Shown here: positions 1 to 7,642 of the stretch, one piece after another
Layout: every line of letters begins with the position of its first letter
How positions within the stretch are numbered: the first letter of the stretch is position 1
Origin: Chryseobacterium sp. W4I1
GTDB lineage: Bacteria > Bacteroidota > Bacteroidia > Flavobacteriales > Weeksellaceae
Assembly: GCF_030816115.1 (NCBI RefSeq)
Contig: NZ_JAUSXQ010000001.1
Location: forward strand, 1,364,001-1,428,000
Reading direction: 5' to 3'
Length of the DNA stretch: 64,000 bases
Position numbers and translations under genes: made by a program
The notes under the pieces: generated by a model
Seen by the model: the letters and a program-made list of their open reading frames with translations, nothing else
Databases searched by the model: none
Told to the model about the DNA's origin: nothing

Positions 1-264
1 TAAGCCAAAAAATGAAGAGTCCTAAATTGATTAGCTTATATTGAAGAATAGTATCTTTGTCTATGGACAAAGAAGAGCTAGAAAAAACACGTACTCGAAA
101 TAATAACAGCTAAACACATCCACATCGGAGATCACAACGGTAATCTATTCATCGATTTTAATGAAGTTTCCTCTGGTTGACGGCAAAATAAAAGATTGAA
201 TTCCAAATAAATCTTTTATTTAAAGAGCAATGCTCTCTGTATTTACAGAGAGCATTGAATACTT
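1..264. other. gene-poor left edge with a short coding-like fragment
   Basis: No complete gene is visible. On the plus strand a run of about 30 open codons ends in TGA near 180 and reads ..EIITAKHIHIGDHNGNLF.., which looks like the end of a lost protein, but I do not recognise it and an in-frame stop lies just upstream near 78. The right part (from about 195) is the left end of the tandem duplication, including the hairpin at 228-257. Confidence 0.3.
228..257 (-). terminator. hairpin after first 203-aa gene
   Basis: A 12-bp perfect inverted repeat (CAATGCTCTCTG / CAGAGAGCATTG) lies just past the stop codon of the minus-strand gene. The following minus-strand sequence is A/T-rich but has no clean T-run, so termination strength is uncertain. 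Confidence 0.6.
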
Positions 265-876
265 TTAGTTATATTGTGAATAGAAAAGGTGACTGATTGC
301 AGCACTTGCCGATGCTCCTGCAGCTCCTGCAGCAACCCCGATCGGGCCGCCTACAAGTCCGCCAAAAAATCCTCCGGCAAAATCCTGAACTCCAATGTAT
401 CCGACAACCTGTTCTCTTGTAGGAGGTCTTCTTGCCACGACATCATTCGTTGTATCAAGAAGATCTAAATATGCAGAACCCTCTTTAGAAGACCATAATT
501 CTACCGAACTGATTAAGATTGAAGAACAGTCTTTGTATAACTGCAATTCTTTCTCATCCAGTTTTGCTTCTGAGAATCTTTTGTTAAGGAATTCTTCGTA
601 ATTCACATTATCATTTTTTAACAGATAATCGATATCTTCTCTCAAAACGGCATGCAGATCTTCCGACATTCTGTCTTTAACTGAATCAATAACTTCAAAA
701 GGACTATTGAAATTTAAGCCCTGTGCAAAAAGTTCTACATTATCTCTTCCATAGGTGTCAATAAATCCCTGAAGAACAACCTCTTTCTTTTGCTCTGCTG
801 TCATATCCGGAGATATTGTAACATTTCCCATAATAGCTGTAATCATTTCATTGTGAAGTTGACCATAATTTTCCAT
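265..876 (-). CDS. hypothetical protein with glycine-zipper tail (copy A)
   Basis: I do not recognise this 203-residue protein. Residues 1 to about 155 are charged and look helical, without signal peptide. Residues about 160-195 form a small-residue hydrophobic stretch (GGFFGGLVGG, then alternating G/A/S) like the glycine-zipper tails of membrane-inserting peptides and some bacteriocins, ending in an aromatic/polar HLFYSQYN. A near-identical copy lies at 1206-1817; this copy has Phe where the other has Val (NKRFSE against NKRVSE). It is monocistronic, with its own promoter-like box and hairpin. A membrane-active or colicin-like role is only a guess from the tail. Confidence 0.7.
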   Translation of the reverse strand: MENYGQLHNEMITAIMGNVTISPDMTAEQKKEVVLQGFIDTYGRDNVELFAQGLNFNSPFEVIDSVKDRMSEDLHAVLREDIDYLLKNDNVNYEEFLNKRFSEAKLDEKELQLYKDCSSILISSVELWSSKEGSAYLDLLDTTNDVVARRPPTREQVVGYIGVQDFAGGFFGGLVGGPIGVAAGAAGASASAAISHLFYSQYN

Positions 877-976
877 AATTTTTTCTTTTGCTTGTTTTAA
901 TATTAATTTTTTACGATTTTGCAGTAATCAAGAGTTTTAAAAGTGCCTAGGATTCTCATCCCCTTAATTACTGAAA

Positions 977-984
977 CAAAGATA
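977..984 (-). promoter_or_regulatory. -7 box (TATCTTTG) for copy A
   Basis: The minus strand reads TATCTTTG, matching the Bacteroidota sigma -7 consensus TAnnTTTG, about 100 bases before the start codon. The same box recurs at 1916-1923 before copy B. Confidence 0.5.
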
Positions 985-1090
985 ATGGCGGGTAGCGACA
1001 GAACTCGTCGTGTTATATTTTCTTTGAAAAAAAATGAAAAAAAATATAGTTTATAAGCGCAAAAAATATCACGAATTAATTGTGTAAAAA

Positions 1091-1108
1091 AACCGTCATA
1101 AGACGGTT
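1091..1108 (-). terminator. terminator-like hairpin between the two units
   Basis: AACCGTC-ATAA-GACGGTT is followed on the minus strand by seven T residues. The equivalent hairpin upstream of copy B (about 2030-2048) carries a mismatch (GACAGTT). Confidence 0.5.
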
Positions 1109-1168
1109 AATATAATTTTTTTAAGCTCGTTTTTATAGGAAACTCCAATAAATCCTTTATTTAAAGAG

Positions 1169-1198
1169 CAATGCTCTCTGTATTTACAGAGAGCATTG
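1169..1198 (-). terminator. hairpin after second 203-aa gene
   Basis: Same 12-bp stem as at 228-257, directly downstream of the stop codon of copy B. Confidence 0.6.
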
Positions 1199-1205
1199 AA
1201 TACTT

Positions 1206-1817
1206 TTAGTTATATTGTGAATAGAAAAGGTGACTGATTGCAGCACTTGCCGATGCTCCTGCAGCTCCTGCAGCAACCCCGATCGGGCCGCCTACAAGTC
1301 CGCCAAAAAATCCTCCGGCAAAATCCTGAACTCCAATGTATCCGACAACCTGTTCTCTTGTAGGAGGTCTTCTTGCCACGACATCATTCGTTGTATCAAG
1401 AAGATCTAAATATGCAGAACCCTCTTTAGAAGACCATAATTCTACCGAACTGATTAAGATTGAAGAACAGTCTTTGTATAACTGCAATTCTTTCTCATCC
1501 AGTTTTGCTTCTGAGACTCTTTTGTTAAGGAATTCTTCATAATTCACATTATCATTTTTTAACAGATAATCGATATCTTCTCTCAAAACGGCATGCAGAT
1601 CTTCCGACATTCTGTCTTTAACTGAATCAATAACTTCGAAAGGACTATTGAAATTTAAGCCCTGTGCAAAAAGTTCTACATTATCTCTTCCATAGGTGTC
1701 AATAAATCCCTGAAGAACAACCTCTTTCTTTTGCTCTGCTGTCATATCCGGAGATATTGTAACATTTCCCATAATAGCTGTAATCATTTCATTGTGAAGT
1801 TGACCATAATTTTCCAT
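1206..1817 (-). CDS. hypothetical protein with glycine-zipper tail (copy B)
   Basis: Second copy of the 203-residue protein at 265-876, differing by one amino acid (Val for Phe in NKR(V/F)SE). Same charged N-terminal two thirds and same glycine-zipper C-terminus with GGFFGGLVGG. The start codon is supported by conservation of the upstream region with its -7 box at 1916-1923. Retention of both reading frames intact suggests the protein is expressed, or that the duplication is very young. Function unknown; no immunity-like or transporter gene sits beside it. Confidence 0.7.
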   Translation of the reverse strand: MENYGQLHNEMITAIMGNVTISPDMTAEQKKEVVLQGFIDTYGRDNVELFAQGLNFNSPFEVIDSVKDRMSEDLHAVLREDIDYLLKNDNVNYEEFLNKRVSEAKLDEKELQLYKDCSSILISSVELWSSKEGSAYLDLLDTTNDVVARRPPTREQVVGYIGVQDFAGGFFGGLVGGPIGVAAGAAGASASAAISHLFYSQYN

Positions 1818-1915
1818 AATTTTTTCTTTTGCTTGTTTTAATATTAATTTTTACGATTTGGAGTAATCAAGAGTTTTAAAAGTGCCTAGGATTCTCATCC
1901 CCTTAATTACTGAAA

Positions 1916-1923
1916 CAAAGATA
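1916..1923 (-). promoter_or_regulatory. -7 box (TATCTTTG) for copy B
   Basis: Minus-strand TATCTTTG matches TAnnTTTG and sits at the same distance from the start codon as the box at 977-984. Confidence 0.5.
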
Positions 1924-2146
1924 ATGGCGGGTAGCGACAGAACTCGTCGTGTTATATTTTCTTTGAAAAAAAACGAAAAAAATATAGTTTATAAGCGCAA
2001 AAAATATCACGAATTAATTGTGCAAAAAAACCGTCATAAGACAGTTAATAAAATTTTTTTAAAAATTTAATTAGGCTCGTTTTTATAGGGAACTCCAATA
2101 AATCTTTTATTTAAAGAGAGCATTGAGTTGAGAACTAAATTTAAAC

Positions 2147-2180
2147 AAAATCTTGTTAATCATACAATTAACAAGATTTT
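2147..2180. terminator. strong orphan terminator
   Basis: A perfect 14-bp inverted repeat (AAAATCTTGTTAAT / ATTAACAAGATTTT) with a 6-base loop, followed on the plus strand by TTGTTTTTAT. No plus-strand gene now ends here, so it may be left from a deleted gene or act on minus-strand transcripts. Confidence 0.7.
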
Positions 2181-2394
2181 TTGTTTTTATACATAACAAA
2201 AATAATTCATTTATGCGTAAAACAAAAGGGTCAAATTCAGTTACTATAAATATTCAAAATCAGAGTAACCGAATTTTTCAAAACCTGGATGGGAAGATAC
2301 ATTGTAGTTAGCTAAATAAGACTTATACAATATTTGAACATCTTATGAGCAAAAAGAGTTATAATTAAATTGATGAATTATTTAAAAGGTTACC

Positions 2395-2565
2395 GTGATA
2401 AAAGTCAGAGGATCTATTCTCTTCTATGCGAAGAAGTTTAAAACCAATAAAGAAGTTTTTATACCTGTTTAAAAAGAATTACGGTTTCCGGAAAACGAAT
2501 TGAATTAAGTACGAATCGTTTCATTATATTAAATCAATGGTCCCAGGAGGGCAATTGTTTAAATT
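2395..2565 (+). pseudogene. tyrosine integrase remnant (arm-binding N-terminus)
   Basis: Two adjoining frames translate to SILFYAKKFKTNKEVFIPV and then LKRITVSGKRIELSTNRF, ending in a NQWSQEGNCLN-type segment. Together they match the arm-type DNA-binding N-terminus of Bacteroidota phage/transposon integrases (typical wording '..yyRITVnGKRiElSt.R.i.p..W..'). A stop or frameshift near 2470 splits the frames, and the catalytic core is absent. It marks the left edge of the accessory island that ends near 6911. The open frame continuing to about 2720 (TVNDAGLHQLLYQ..) is unidentified and may be debris of a second gene. Confidence 0.65.
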
Positions 2566-2718
2566 AACTGTAAATGATGCAGGTTTACATCAACTGCTGT
2601 ATCAGGTCAAGCCGGACATTGTGCGGGTCATTGAAAGTGAAATGGAACGTATTACACGCACATCAGGATTTACAGCATTTGGTGTAACAGGGATAAAAAA
2701 TCAGGAAATAATGTCACT

Positions 2719-3630
2719 TCATACCACCATCCTTTCCCACTTTTCCTCAAATAGTTTTTTCAGGCGTTCCAACTCATTTTTGTATATGGTATTCTTTCTT
2801 GTTCCGAAGTAAAGTGTGTTTTCCCAAGGTTGGGTTCCTTGCCAGACCAATTTGATTTTTCCGGTATCCAGTGCCTCGTTACAAAGAAAGTCCGGCACAA
2901 TAGAGAATCCCTCCTTGTCGCTAAGGCAACGGATGATAGAGCTGATATTGGGTACAATGTAGTTGGGGCTGAAATCAGGATGCTCATTAAAATTCTTCGA
3001 CCAAAAGTTTTTCAGGTGTTCCATATCGCCTGCTGTACTGTACCATAATTGTTTTTTGAGAAAATCCCTTGCATCGGTAATAGCACCGTTTTCCAACAAC
3101 GCCATTAGTACTGAAGTATCTGTATTGCTTCCCGCAATCAATACTATCCTTTCTTTGGAAAAGGGTTCATAAACGAGATTTTGTTGATTGCCTTTTTGTG
3201 GTGTAACTATCATATCCAGCAAGCCGTTGTCCAAATCCACCTGCATTTGCGGATAAAGCCCGAATTTGATAATCAGATTAAAGGGCAGACTTGCCACGTG
3301 TTCTTCCAATGTGTACTGAAATGTTTCAAAGCACATTCCTACACTGATGGTTGACCTTTCCGGTTGCGAACGACGATGGAAGTGCTGTTCGGCACTTTCC
3401 ATCTTTTTGAGTGGTTCGAGGATAAAGTTGTAGAGGATTTTACCTTTTTCGGTAGGAACCATCTTACGAGGCGAACGGTCAAATAATCTATATCCCGCAT
3501 AATCTTCCAACGAATTAAGATGCAGGCTTACCCCCGGTTGTGAAATAAACAGTTCCTGTGCTGCCGCAGACAGTGTGCCAGTTTCATATATCGCTCTAAA
3601 AGTCCTAAGCCATTCTAGGTTCCACTGCAT
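2719..3630 (-). CDS. LysR-family transcriptional regulator
   Basis: The N-terminus carries the LysR winged-helix domain (WLRTFRAIYETGTLSAAAQ, then SQPGVSLHLNSLE, LFDRSPRKMVPTEKG), followed by a periplasmic-binding-like effector domain of about 210 residues. The total of about 303 residues is normal for the family. I start at the Met of MQWNLEWL; an in-frame Met at 3660 would add ten unlikely residues. It is divergent from the Tat-exported deacetylase at 3745, the usual arrangement for a LysR activator and its target. The 84-115 bp between them contains TATGATACAAA twice and related ATGATA elements, good candidates for its operator. The effector is unknown. Confidence 0.88.
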   Translation of the reverse strand: MQWNLEWLRTFRAIYETGTLSAAAQELFISQPGVSLHLNSLEDYAGYRLFDRSPRKMVPTEKGKILYNFILEPLKKMESAEQHFHRRSQPERSTISVGMCFETFQYTLEEHVASLPFNLIIKFGLYPQMQVDLDNGLLDMIVTPQKGNQQNLVYEPFSKERIVLIAGSNTDTSVLMALLENGAITDARDFLKKQLWYSTAGDMEHLKNFWSKNFNEHPDFSPNYIVPNISSIIRCLSDKEGFSIVPDFLCNEALDTGKIKLVWQGTQPWENTLYFGTRKNTIYKNELERLKKLFEEKWERMVV

Positions 3631-3635
3631 ATCTA

Positions 3636-3725
3636 TCATTTTTATGATACAAATGTACAATTTAAGTTATTTGTATGATACAAAAATATGGTAGAAGTTT
3701 GCAGTATCAAATCATTAATATGATA
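3636..3725. promoter_or_regulatory. divergent LysR/deacetylase control region with repeated TATGATACAAA
   Basis: TATGATACAAA occurs twice (around 3644 and 3676), with further partial copies (AGTATCAAATC, ATATGATA) towards the deacetylase gene. Repeated ATAC/GTAT half-sites between divergent genes fit LysR binding sites. The assignment is inferred from position and repetition. Confidence 0.4.
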
Positions 3726-3744
3726 ATAACTTAATAAACGTACA

Positions 3745-4746
3745 ATGGATAGAAGAGATTTTATTACAAAGACCTCTTTAGGGGCATCTGCACTGGCTAT
3801 TCCGGGTTGGGCTGGAGCGGTAGCGAAAACAAAGGAAGAACAAACACTCGGTTCAGCTAAAGGTTTCTGGCCAAATAATTCCCGTTTAGCTATTTCCATA
3901 TCCCTGCAATTTGAAGCCGGCGGTCAACCCATTTCAGGGGCAGGAGGATTGATACCCGAACCTATTAAAAAAGGCTATCCCGACTTGGCGACTAATTCCT
4001 ATTTCGATTATGGTGTACAGGAGGGTATTCCACGACTGCTAGATTTATTTGATAAATACGGTGTCAAGGCAACTTCATTTATGGTTGGTAAGGCGGTGGA
4101 CAACAATCCTGAATTAGCCCGTGAAATTGTAAAGCGTGGGCATGAGCCTGCGGCACATGGTAAAGAATGGGCTTGGCAGTACCATTTATCGAAAGATGAG
4201 GAAAGGGAATGGATACGGAGCGTTAAGCAATCCATCGAAAAAGCAACAGGCGTTACGCCATTGGGATATGACTGTTACTGGATGCGTGGAAGTGTACATA
4301 CATTGAGTTTACTCCAAGAATTAGGCTTTATCTACCACAACAATGATTTGAGCCGTGACGAGCCATACCTACAACAGTTGAACGGAAAGCCATTTGTAAC
4401 TATGCCTTATACCATACACATGAACGATATAGGGTCTTATGATTTTTCGGGGTTTTCGCCTGCGGACTATGAACAACAACTAAAAGATGAATTTGATCAA
4501 CTGTACGAAGAAGCGGCAACCCAAAGGCGTATGATGCTGATTAGCTTCCATGACCGTATTTCCGGTCATGCTTCACGTGTCCGTGTAATAGAGCGTTTTC
4601 TCAAATACGTGGCACAACATGATGGTGTATGGTATGCCACCAAAGGCGAGATTGCAAAACACGCTTTGGCTACTCCTGATATTACACCGCTTGTAAAGCG
4701 TGATGTTGCCGAAAAAAGTGGTCTTGCAGGTAATACAAATTTATAA
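3745..4746 (+). CDS. Tat-exported polysaccharide deacetylase family protein
   Basis: The 333-residue protein begins with a twin-arginine signal (MDRRDFITKTSLGASALAIP), so it is exported folded. The mature part fits the NodB/PuuE-type deacetylase fold: an opening LAISISLQFEAG strand, then GIPRLLDLFDKYGVKATSFM, then GHEPAAHGKEW with the histidine of the metal site, and a late MLISFHDRISGH motif. This subgroup includes allantoinase-like hydrolases, so the substrate may be a small amide rather than a glycan. The first conserved Asp pair of classical NodB enzymes is not obvious. A Dabb-domain gene follows 19 bp later, and a LysR gene is divergent upstream. Base composition looks richer in G+C than the neighbouring core genes. 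Confidence 0.8.
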   Translation: MDRRDFITKTSLGASALAIPGWAGAVAKTKEEQTLGSAKGFWPNNSRLAISISLQFEAGGQPISGAGGLIPEPIKKGYPDLATNSYFDYGVQEGIPRLLDLFDKYGVKATSFMVGKAVDNNPELAREIVKRGHEPAAHGKEWAWQYHLSKDEEREWIRSVKQSIEKATGVTPLGYDCYWMRGSVHTLSLLQELGFIYHNNDLSRDEPYLQQLNGKPFVTMPYTIHMNDIGSYDFSGFSPADYEQQLKDEFDQLYEEAATQRRMMLISFHDRISGHASRVRVIERFLKYVAQHDGVWYATKGEIAKHALATPDITPLVKRDVAEKSGLAGNTNL

Positions 4747-4765
4747 CCAAAAAAAAATCAGTAAC

Positions 4766-5158
4766 ATGAAGAATATTATCATCACATTGTTTGTCCTGTT
4801 CTTTGGGAGCATGGTTATTCCGGTAAACGGACAAAATTTGGAGAAAATAGGTGAAGAAAAAGCCGCCCATATTGTATTATTCAAATTTAAGGATAGAACG
4901 ACAACCAAGCAGATACAAAGTTTGAAAAATGAAATCCTGAAACAGAAATGCACTATTCCCGGACTATTGGAAATTTCTTTCGGCGAAGATTTCACAAGTA
5001 GGGCAAAAGGCTTTACCCATGCGGAAGTAGCGGTATTCAGGGACAGAAAATCGTTAGAAGACTTCAACACGTCTGACTATCACCAACAGTTAATCATTAC
5101 GCACATCAAACCTGTGCTGGAAGATATTTTGGTATTGGATTACCAACAAAAGAAATAA
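4766..5158 (+). CDS. secreted Dabb (stress-responsive A/B barrel) protein
   Basis: The real start is the Met of MKNIIITLFVLFFGSM, giving a signal peptide and a mature domain of about 110 residues. HIVLFKFKDRTTTKQIQSL, LEISFGEDFTSRAKGFTHA and DYHQQLIITHIKPVLEDI are the hallmarks of the dimeric alpha+beta barrel Dabb family. Longer readings overlap the end of the deacetylase gene and lose the signal peptide. Together with the upstream gene it probably forms an operon for an exported hydrolytic or detoxifying function. The substrate cannot be read from the sequence. Confidence 0.8.
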   Translation: MKNIIITLFVLFFGSMVIPVNGQNLEKIGEEKAAHIVLFKFKDRTTTKQIQSLKNEILKQKCTIPGLLEISFGEDFTSRAKGFTHAEVAVFRDRKSLEDFNTSDYHQQLIITHIKPVLEDILVLDYQQKK

Positions 5159-5164
5159 TACATT

Positions 5165-5294
5165 ATGAGTTCAAGACGAAATTTCATTAAGCAGAGTAGC
5201 TTGGTCGGATTAACAGCTACAATAGATTGCAGTAGGTGTTCAAAAAGTGGATGACAAGTATTCATTCCCTCATTTTAAGGAGAACATCCAGTAA
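5165..5294 (+). pseudogene. Tat-signal protein reduced to its two ends
   Basis: MSSRRNFIKQSSLVGLTAT is a clear twin-arginine signal beginning 6 bp after the Dabb gene. The frame then breaks within a few codons, and another frame reads GVQKVDDKYSFPHFKENIQ followed by a stop. The simplest reading is a gene with a large internal deletion that left only the signal peptide and the C-terminal tail. It would have been the third exported product of this operon. Confidence 0.6.
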
Positions 5295-5355
5295 ACAATC
5301 AGTTGCGGAAAGGTATCTTCTAAAAAAATCAAGCAGATAAGATAAAAAAATTAAA

Positions 5356-6648
5356 ATGAAAGAAATGAAACGAATTGTAATAGCCTTTATTGGCTTGGTA
5401 ACAATACTGCATGTAAGGCTTTTATATGCACAACAAGCGAAATTTAGTCATGAAAGGTTAGAAAGAATAGATGCAGTTGTTAATAAACACATAGATGCTG
5501 GTCATATCCCCGGAGCTACGGTACTCATCATCAAAAATGGAGAAATTGTTTACAATAAAGCATTTGGCTATGCCGATGTGGAAACGAAAAAAACGATGCA
5601 AACGGATAATATTTTTAGAATTGCATCCCAATCGAAAGCTATCACAAGCCTTGCTGCAATGATGTTGTGGGAAGACGGTAAATTCTTATTGGATGACCCG
5701 ATTTCAAAATACATTCCAGCATTTAAAAATCCCAAAGTATTAGTTAGCTACAATCCCAAAGACGGAAGCTATACCACGAAACCCGCTAACAGAGAAATTA
5801 CTATACGTGACCTTTTGAGGCATACATCGGGTATAGCTTATCCAGCTGTTTTCAGTGACCCGACAATGTGGAGTATTTATGAAAAGGCCGATGTTCCTTC
5901 TGGCATTGGTACTACAAAATCAACTGTCCGGCAAAAAATGGAGTTATTAGCAACACTACCTTTGCAACATAATCCGGGAGAACGATTTACTTATGGTCTA
6001 AATACGGATTTGTTAGGGTATTTGATTGAAATATGGAGTGGAGAGCCATTGGATAAGTTTATGAAGAAAAATATCCTGACACCGTTGGAAATGGATGACA
6101 CATATTTTCATATTCCCGAAAAGGAACAACACAGGTTAGTTAGTCTATACGAGACAACAATGGAAAATAAATTGATAAAAGTGAAGCATCCTATATACGA
6201 GGGTGTAAATGCCGAGTTCCCGAAACTGCAGGGAAGCTATTTGTCTGGAGGAGCCGGATTAAGTTCTACAATGGCTGACATGGCAAAATTCTATTCGCTT
6301 TATCTGAACAAGGGGATATTTAAAGGAAAAAGGCTTATCGGCAGAAAAACGGTTGAATTGATGCTTACGAATCAATTGGGTAACCAGGTTATTATTTCTC
6401 CATTGCCACCACAACCCGAAAACTTTCAGTTCACATTAGGTGGCTTTTCGGTCGTAACCGAAAAGAATAGGTATCTGTCAATTCAAAGTATTGGGTCGTT
6501 TGGTTGGGGCGGCGCGTTCAATACACATGGCTGGGCTGACCCGAAAGAGGGAATAATAGCACTCCTGTTTACGCAGGAATATTTATCTCCTTGGTATTCT
6601 ATCGGCGAAGAATTTCAGACGGCTGTTTATCAAGCTATTGCTGATTAG
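5356..6648 (+). CDS. serine beta-lactamase-like hydrolase (class C/EstB family)
   Basis: A 430-residue exported protein (hydrophobic signal ending near LLYAQQ). It has the penicillin-binding SxxK motif as S91-Q-S-K94, the second motif as YGLNTDLLG in place of YxN, and a C-terminal FGWGGAFNTHGW segment where the KTG/HxG motif is expected. This makes it an esterase/beta-lactamase family serine hydrolase. Family members include peptidases, esterases and true AmpC enzymes, so resistance cannot be claimed. An alternative start three codons in (MKRIVIAF) is equally likely. It lies inside the island bounded by integrase and transposase remnants. Confidence 0.85.
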   Translation: MKEMKRIVIAFIGLVTILHVRLLYAQQAKFSHERLERIDAVVNKHIDAGHIPGATVLIIKNGEIVYNKAFGYADVETKKTMQTDNIFRIASQSKAITSLAAMMLWEDGKFLLDDPISKYIPAFKNPKVLVSYNPKDGSYTTKPANREITIRDLLRHTSGIAYPAVFSDPTMWSIYEKADVPSGIGTTKSTVRQKMELLATLPLQHNPGERFTYGLNTDLLGYLIEIWSGEPLDKFMKKNILTPLEMDDTYFHIPEKEQHRLVSLYETTMENKLIKVKHPIYEGVNAEFPKLQGSYLSGGAGLSSTMADMAKFYSLYLNKGIFKGKRLIGRKTVELMLTNQLGNQVIISPLPPQPENFQFTLGGFSVVTEKNRYLSIQSIGSFGWGGAFNTHGWADPKEGIIALLFTQEYLSPWYSIGEEFQTAVYQAIAD

Positions 6649-6671
6649 CTAAGGGGTCATATCGAGGAGAT

Positions 6672-6911
6672 GTGCTAGCTATTAAAGGTGAGCAGGAGCA
6701 GTTTCTATCATTGAAAGAAATGAAACTACTAAACGAGCAGAAGAAGAGCGATTTTATTTTTGAAGATCTTGAATATTTATCATTGGAACCGTGGCAGATA
6801 TGGAAGTCCTCGAATAGTCAAAGAACTGAAGCAAAGGAAATGAGAGCCTTACATCGTTTTGTTACCAAACTGAGAGAACGTGACCTGAGAAGTATTGTAA
6901 ACATCTCCTGA
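6672..6911 (+). pseudogene. IS3-family transposase (orfB) remnant
   Basis: One frame reads IYHWNRGRYGSPRIVKELK, a nearly perfect match to the conserved segment of IS3-family orfB transposases. After a stop the neighbouring frame continues with MRALHRFVTKLRERDLRSI, corresponding to the next family block. The DDE catalytic core is missing. The fragment is frameshifted and truncated, and marks the right edge of the accessory island. Confidence 0.65.
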
Positions 6912-6993
6912 AGGTAGCGGAGTGAAGAATCTTGTTGTGATGTACAAGATCCCACGATTCCCCGGGATGAAAAATCGGGAAATAATAGAATAT

Positions 6994-7638
6994 TTACTGA
7001 TTATATAGCCTAAGAATCTCCACCAATTCGGGTATGGATCGTATTTTCAGCTTCTCAAACAGCCTGTTTTTATAAGTGCTGATCGTCGATGAATGGAGAT
7101 TAAGCTGATTAGAAATTTCTTTGAGGGGAAGACCTTCTGCAAGCTTATTGGCAATTTGCAATTCACGGTCTGATAGCGCTTCAAATGGTGAGTTTTTTGT
7201 CGTGCCATTTATTGATTCTAAGAACATCGCTTCTTTTACGTTGTCACTTGCATATCGGCCAGTACTAAGCATCGCCGTCAAAGCAGCTTCAATCACTGCA
7301 TTGGAGCTTTGTTTGCTTAAATAACCACCGGCACCCATCTTTAGATAGCGCATTGCATACAGCTCTTCATCCTGAGAAGAAAATATGAGAATTTTTAAGT
7401 CGGGTTGGTGCATTTTTATATAATCAATCGCTTCCTGAACAGAACCATTAGGCATATTGACGTCCATGATGGCCAGATCCAATTCTTCCTTCAAAATTAC
7501 TTTGTACAGTGATTTAAAATCCTCTACTTCAGAGATTACAGCATCAGGTCGGAGGCGTTTTATGGTTTGTATTAAACCCATCCTGACGATACCATGATCG
7601 TCTGCTACAATAATACGAACGTTTACTTTTAAACCCAT
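6994..7638 (-). CDS. LuxR/NarL-type response regulator of the pilus locus
   Basis: A 214-residue regulator with a receiver domain (IIVADDHGIVRMGL, phospho-acceptor Asp59 in AIMDVNMPNG) and a C-terminal LuxR helix-turn-helix (LSDRELQIANKLAEGLPLKEISNQL). It starts 4 bp after the stop of the kinase at 7643-8368 and is the last gene of the minus-strand run pilin-chaperone-usher-tip-kinase-kinase-regulator. It is the obvious candidate to bind the TGTAGT-N6-ACTACA palindromes before the pilin genes; that link is inference from location and from the dimeric binding habit of the family. Confidence 0.92.
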   Translation of the reverse strand: MGLKVNVRIIVADDHGIVRMGLIQTIKRLRPDAVISEVEDFKSLYKVILKEELDLAIMDVNMPNGSVQEAIDYIKMHQPDLKILIFSSQDEELYAMRYLKMGAGGYLSKQSSNAVIEAALTAMLSTGRYASDNVKEAMFLESINGTTKNSPFEALSDRELQIANKLAEGLPLKEISNQLNLHSSTISTYKNRLFEKLKIRSIPELVEILRLYNQ

Positions 7639-7642
7639 TATT

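Larger units (their letters stand above)
195..2127. repeat. tandem duplication of a ~940-bp gene unit
   Basis: Two nearly identical units run from about 195 to 1140 and from about 1136 to 2090. Each holds a terminator-like hairpin, a 203-codon minus-strand gene and its upstream promoter region. A third, very short piece (about 2074-2127) repeats the left end of the unit but lacks the hairpin core. The two genes differ at very few positions (one amino acid), so the duplication is recent or kept homogeneous by recombination. Confidence 0.9.

Noticed and set aside
395..601. Plus-strand open frames opposite the 203-aa genes (also 1336-1542)
   Set aside because: They are antisense shadows of the conserved minus-strand genes, repeated only because the unit is duplicated, and have no protein features.
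1882..2070. 62-codon plus-strand frame in the promoter region of copy B
   Set aside because: It overlaps the repeated promoter region; the equivalent frame in copy A is interrupted, so it is not conserved.
2399..2720. Active integrase and attachment site at the island edge
   Set aside because: Only a frameshifted N-terminal fragment is present; no catalytic core, tRNA gene or att-like direct repeat could be found by eye.
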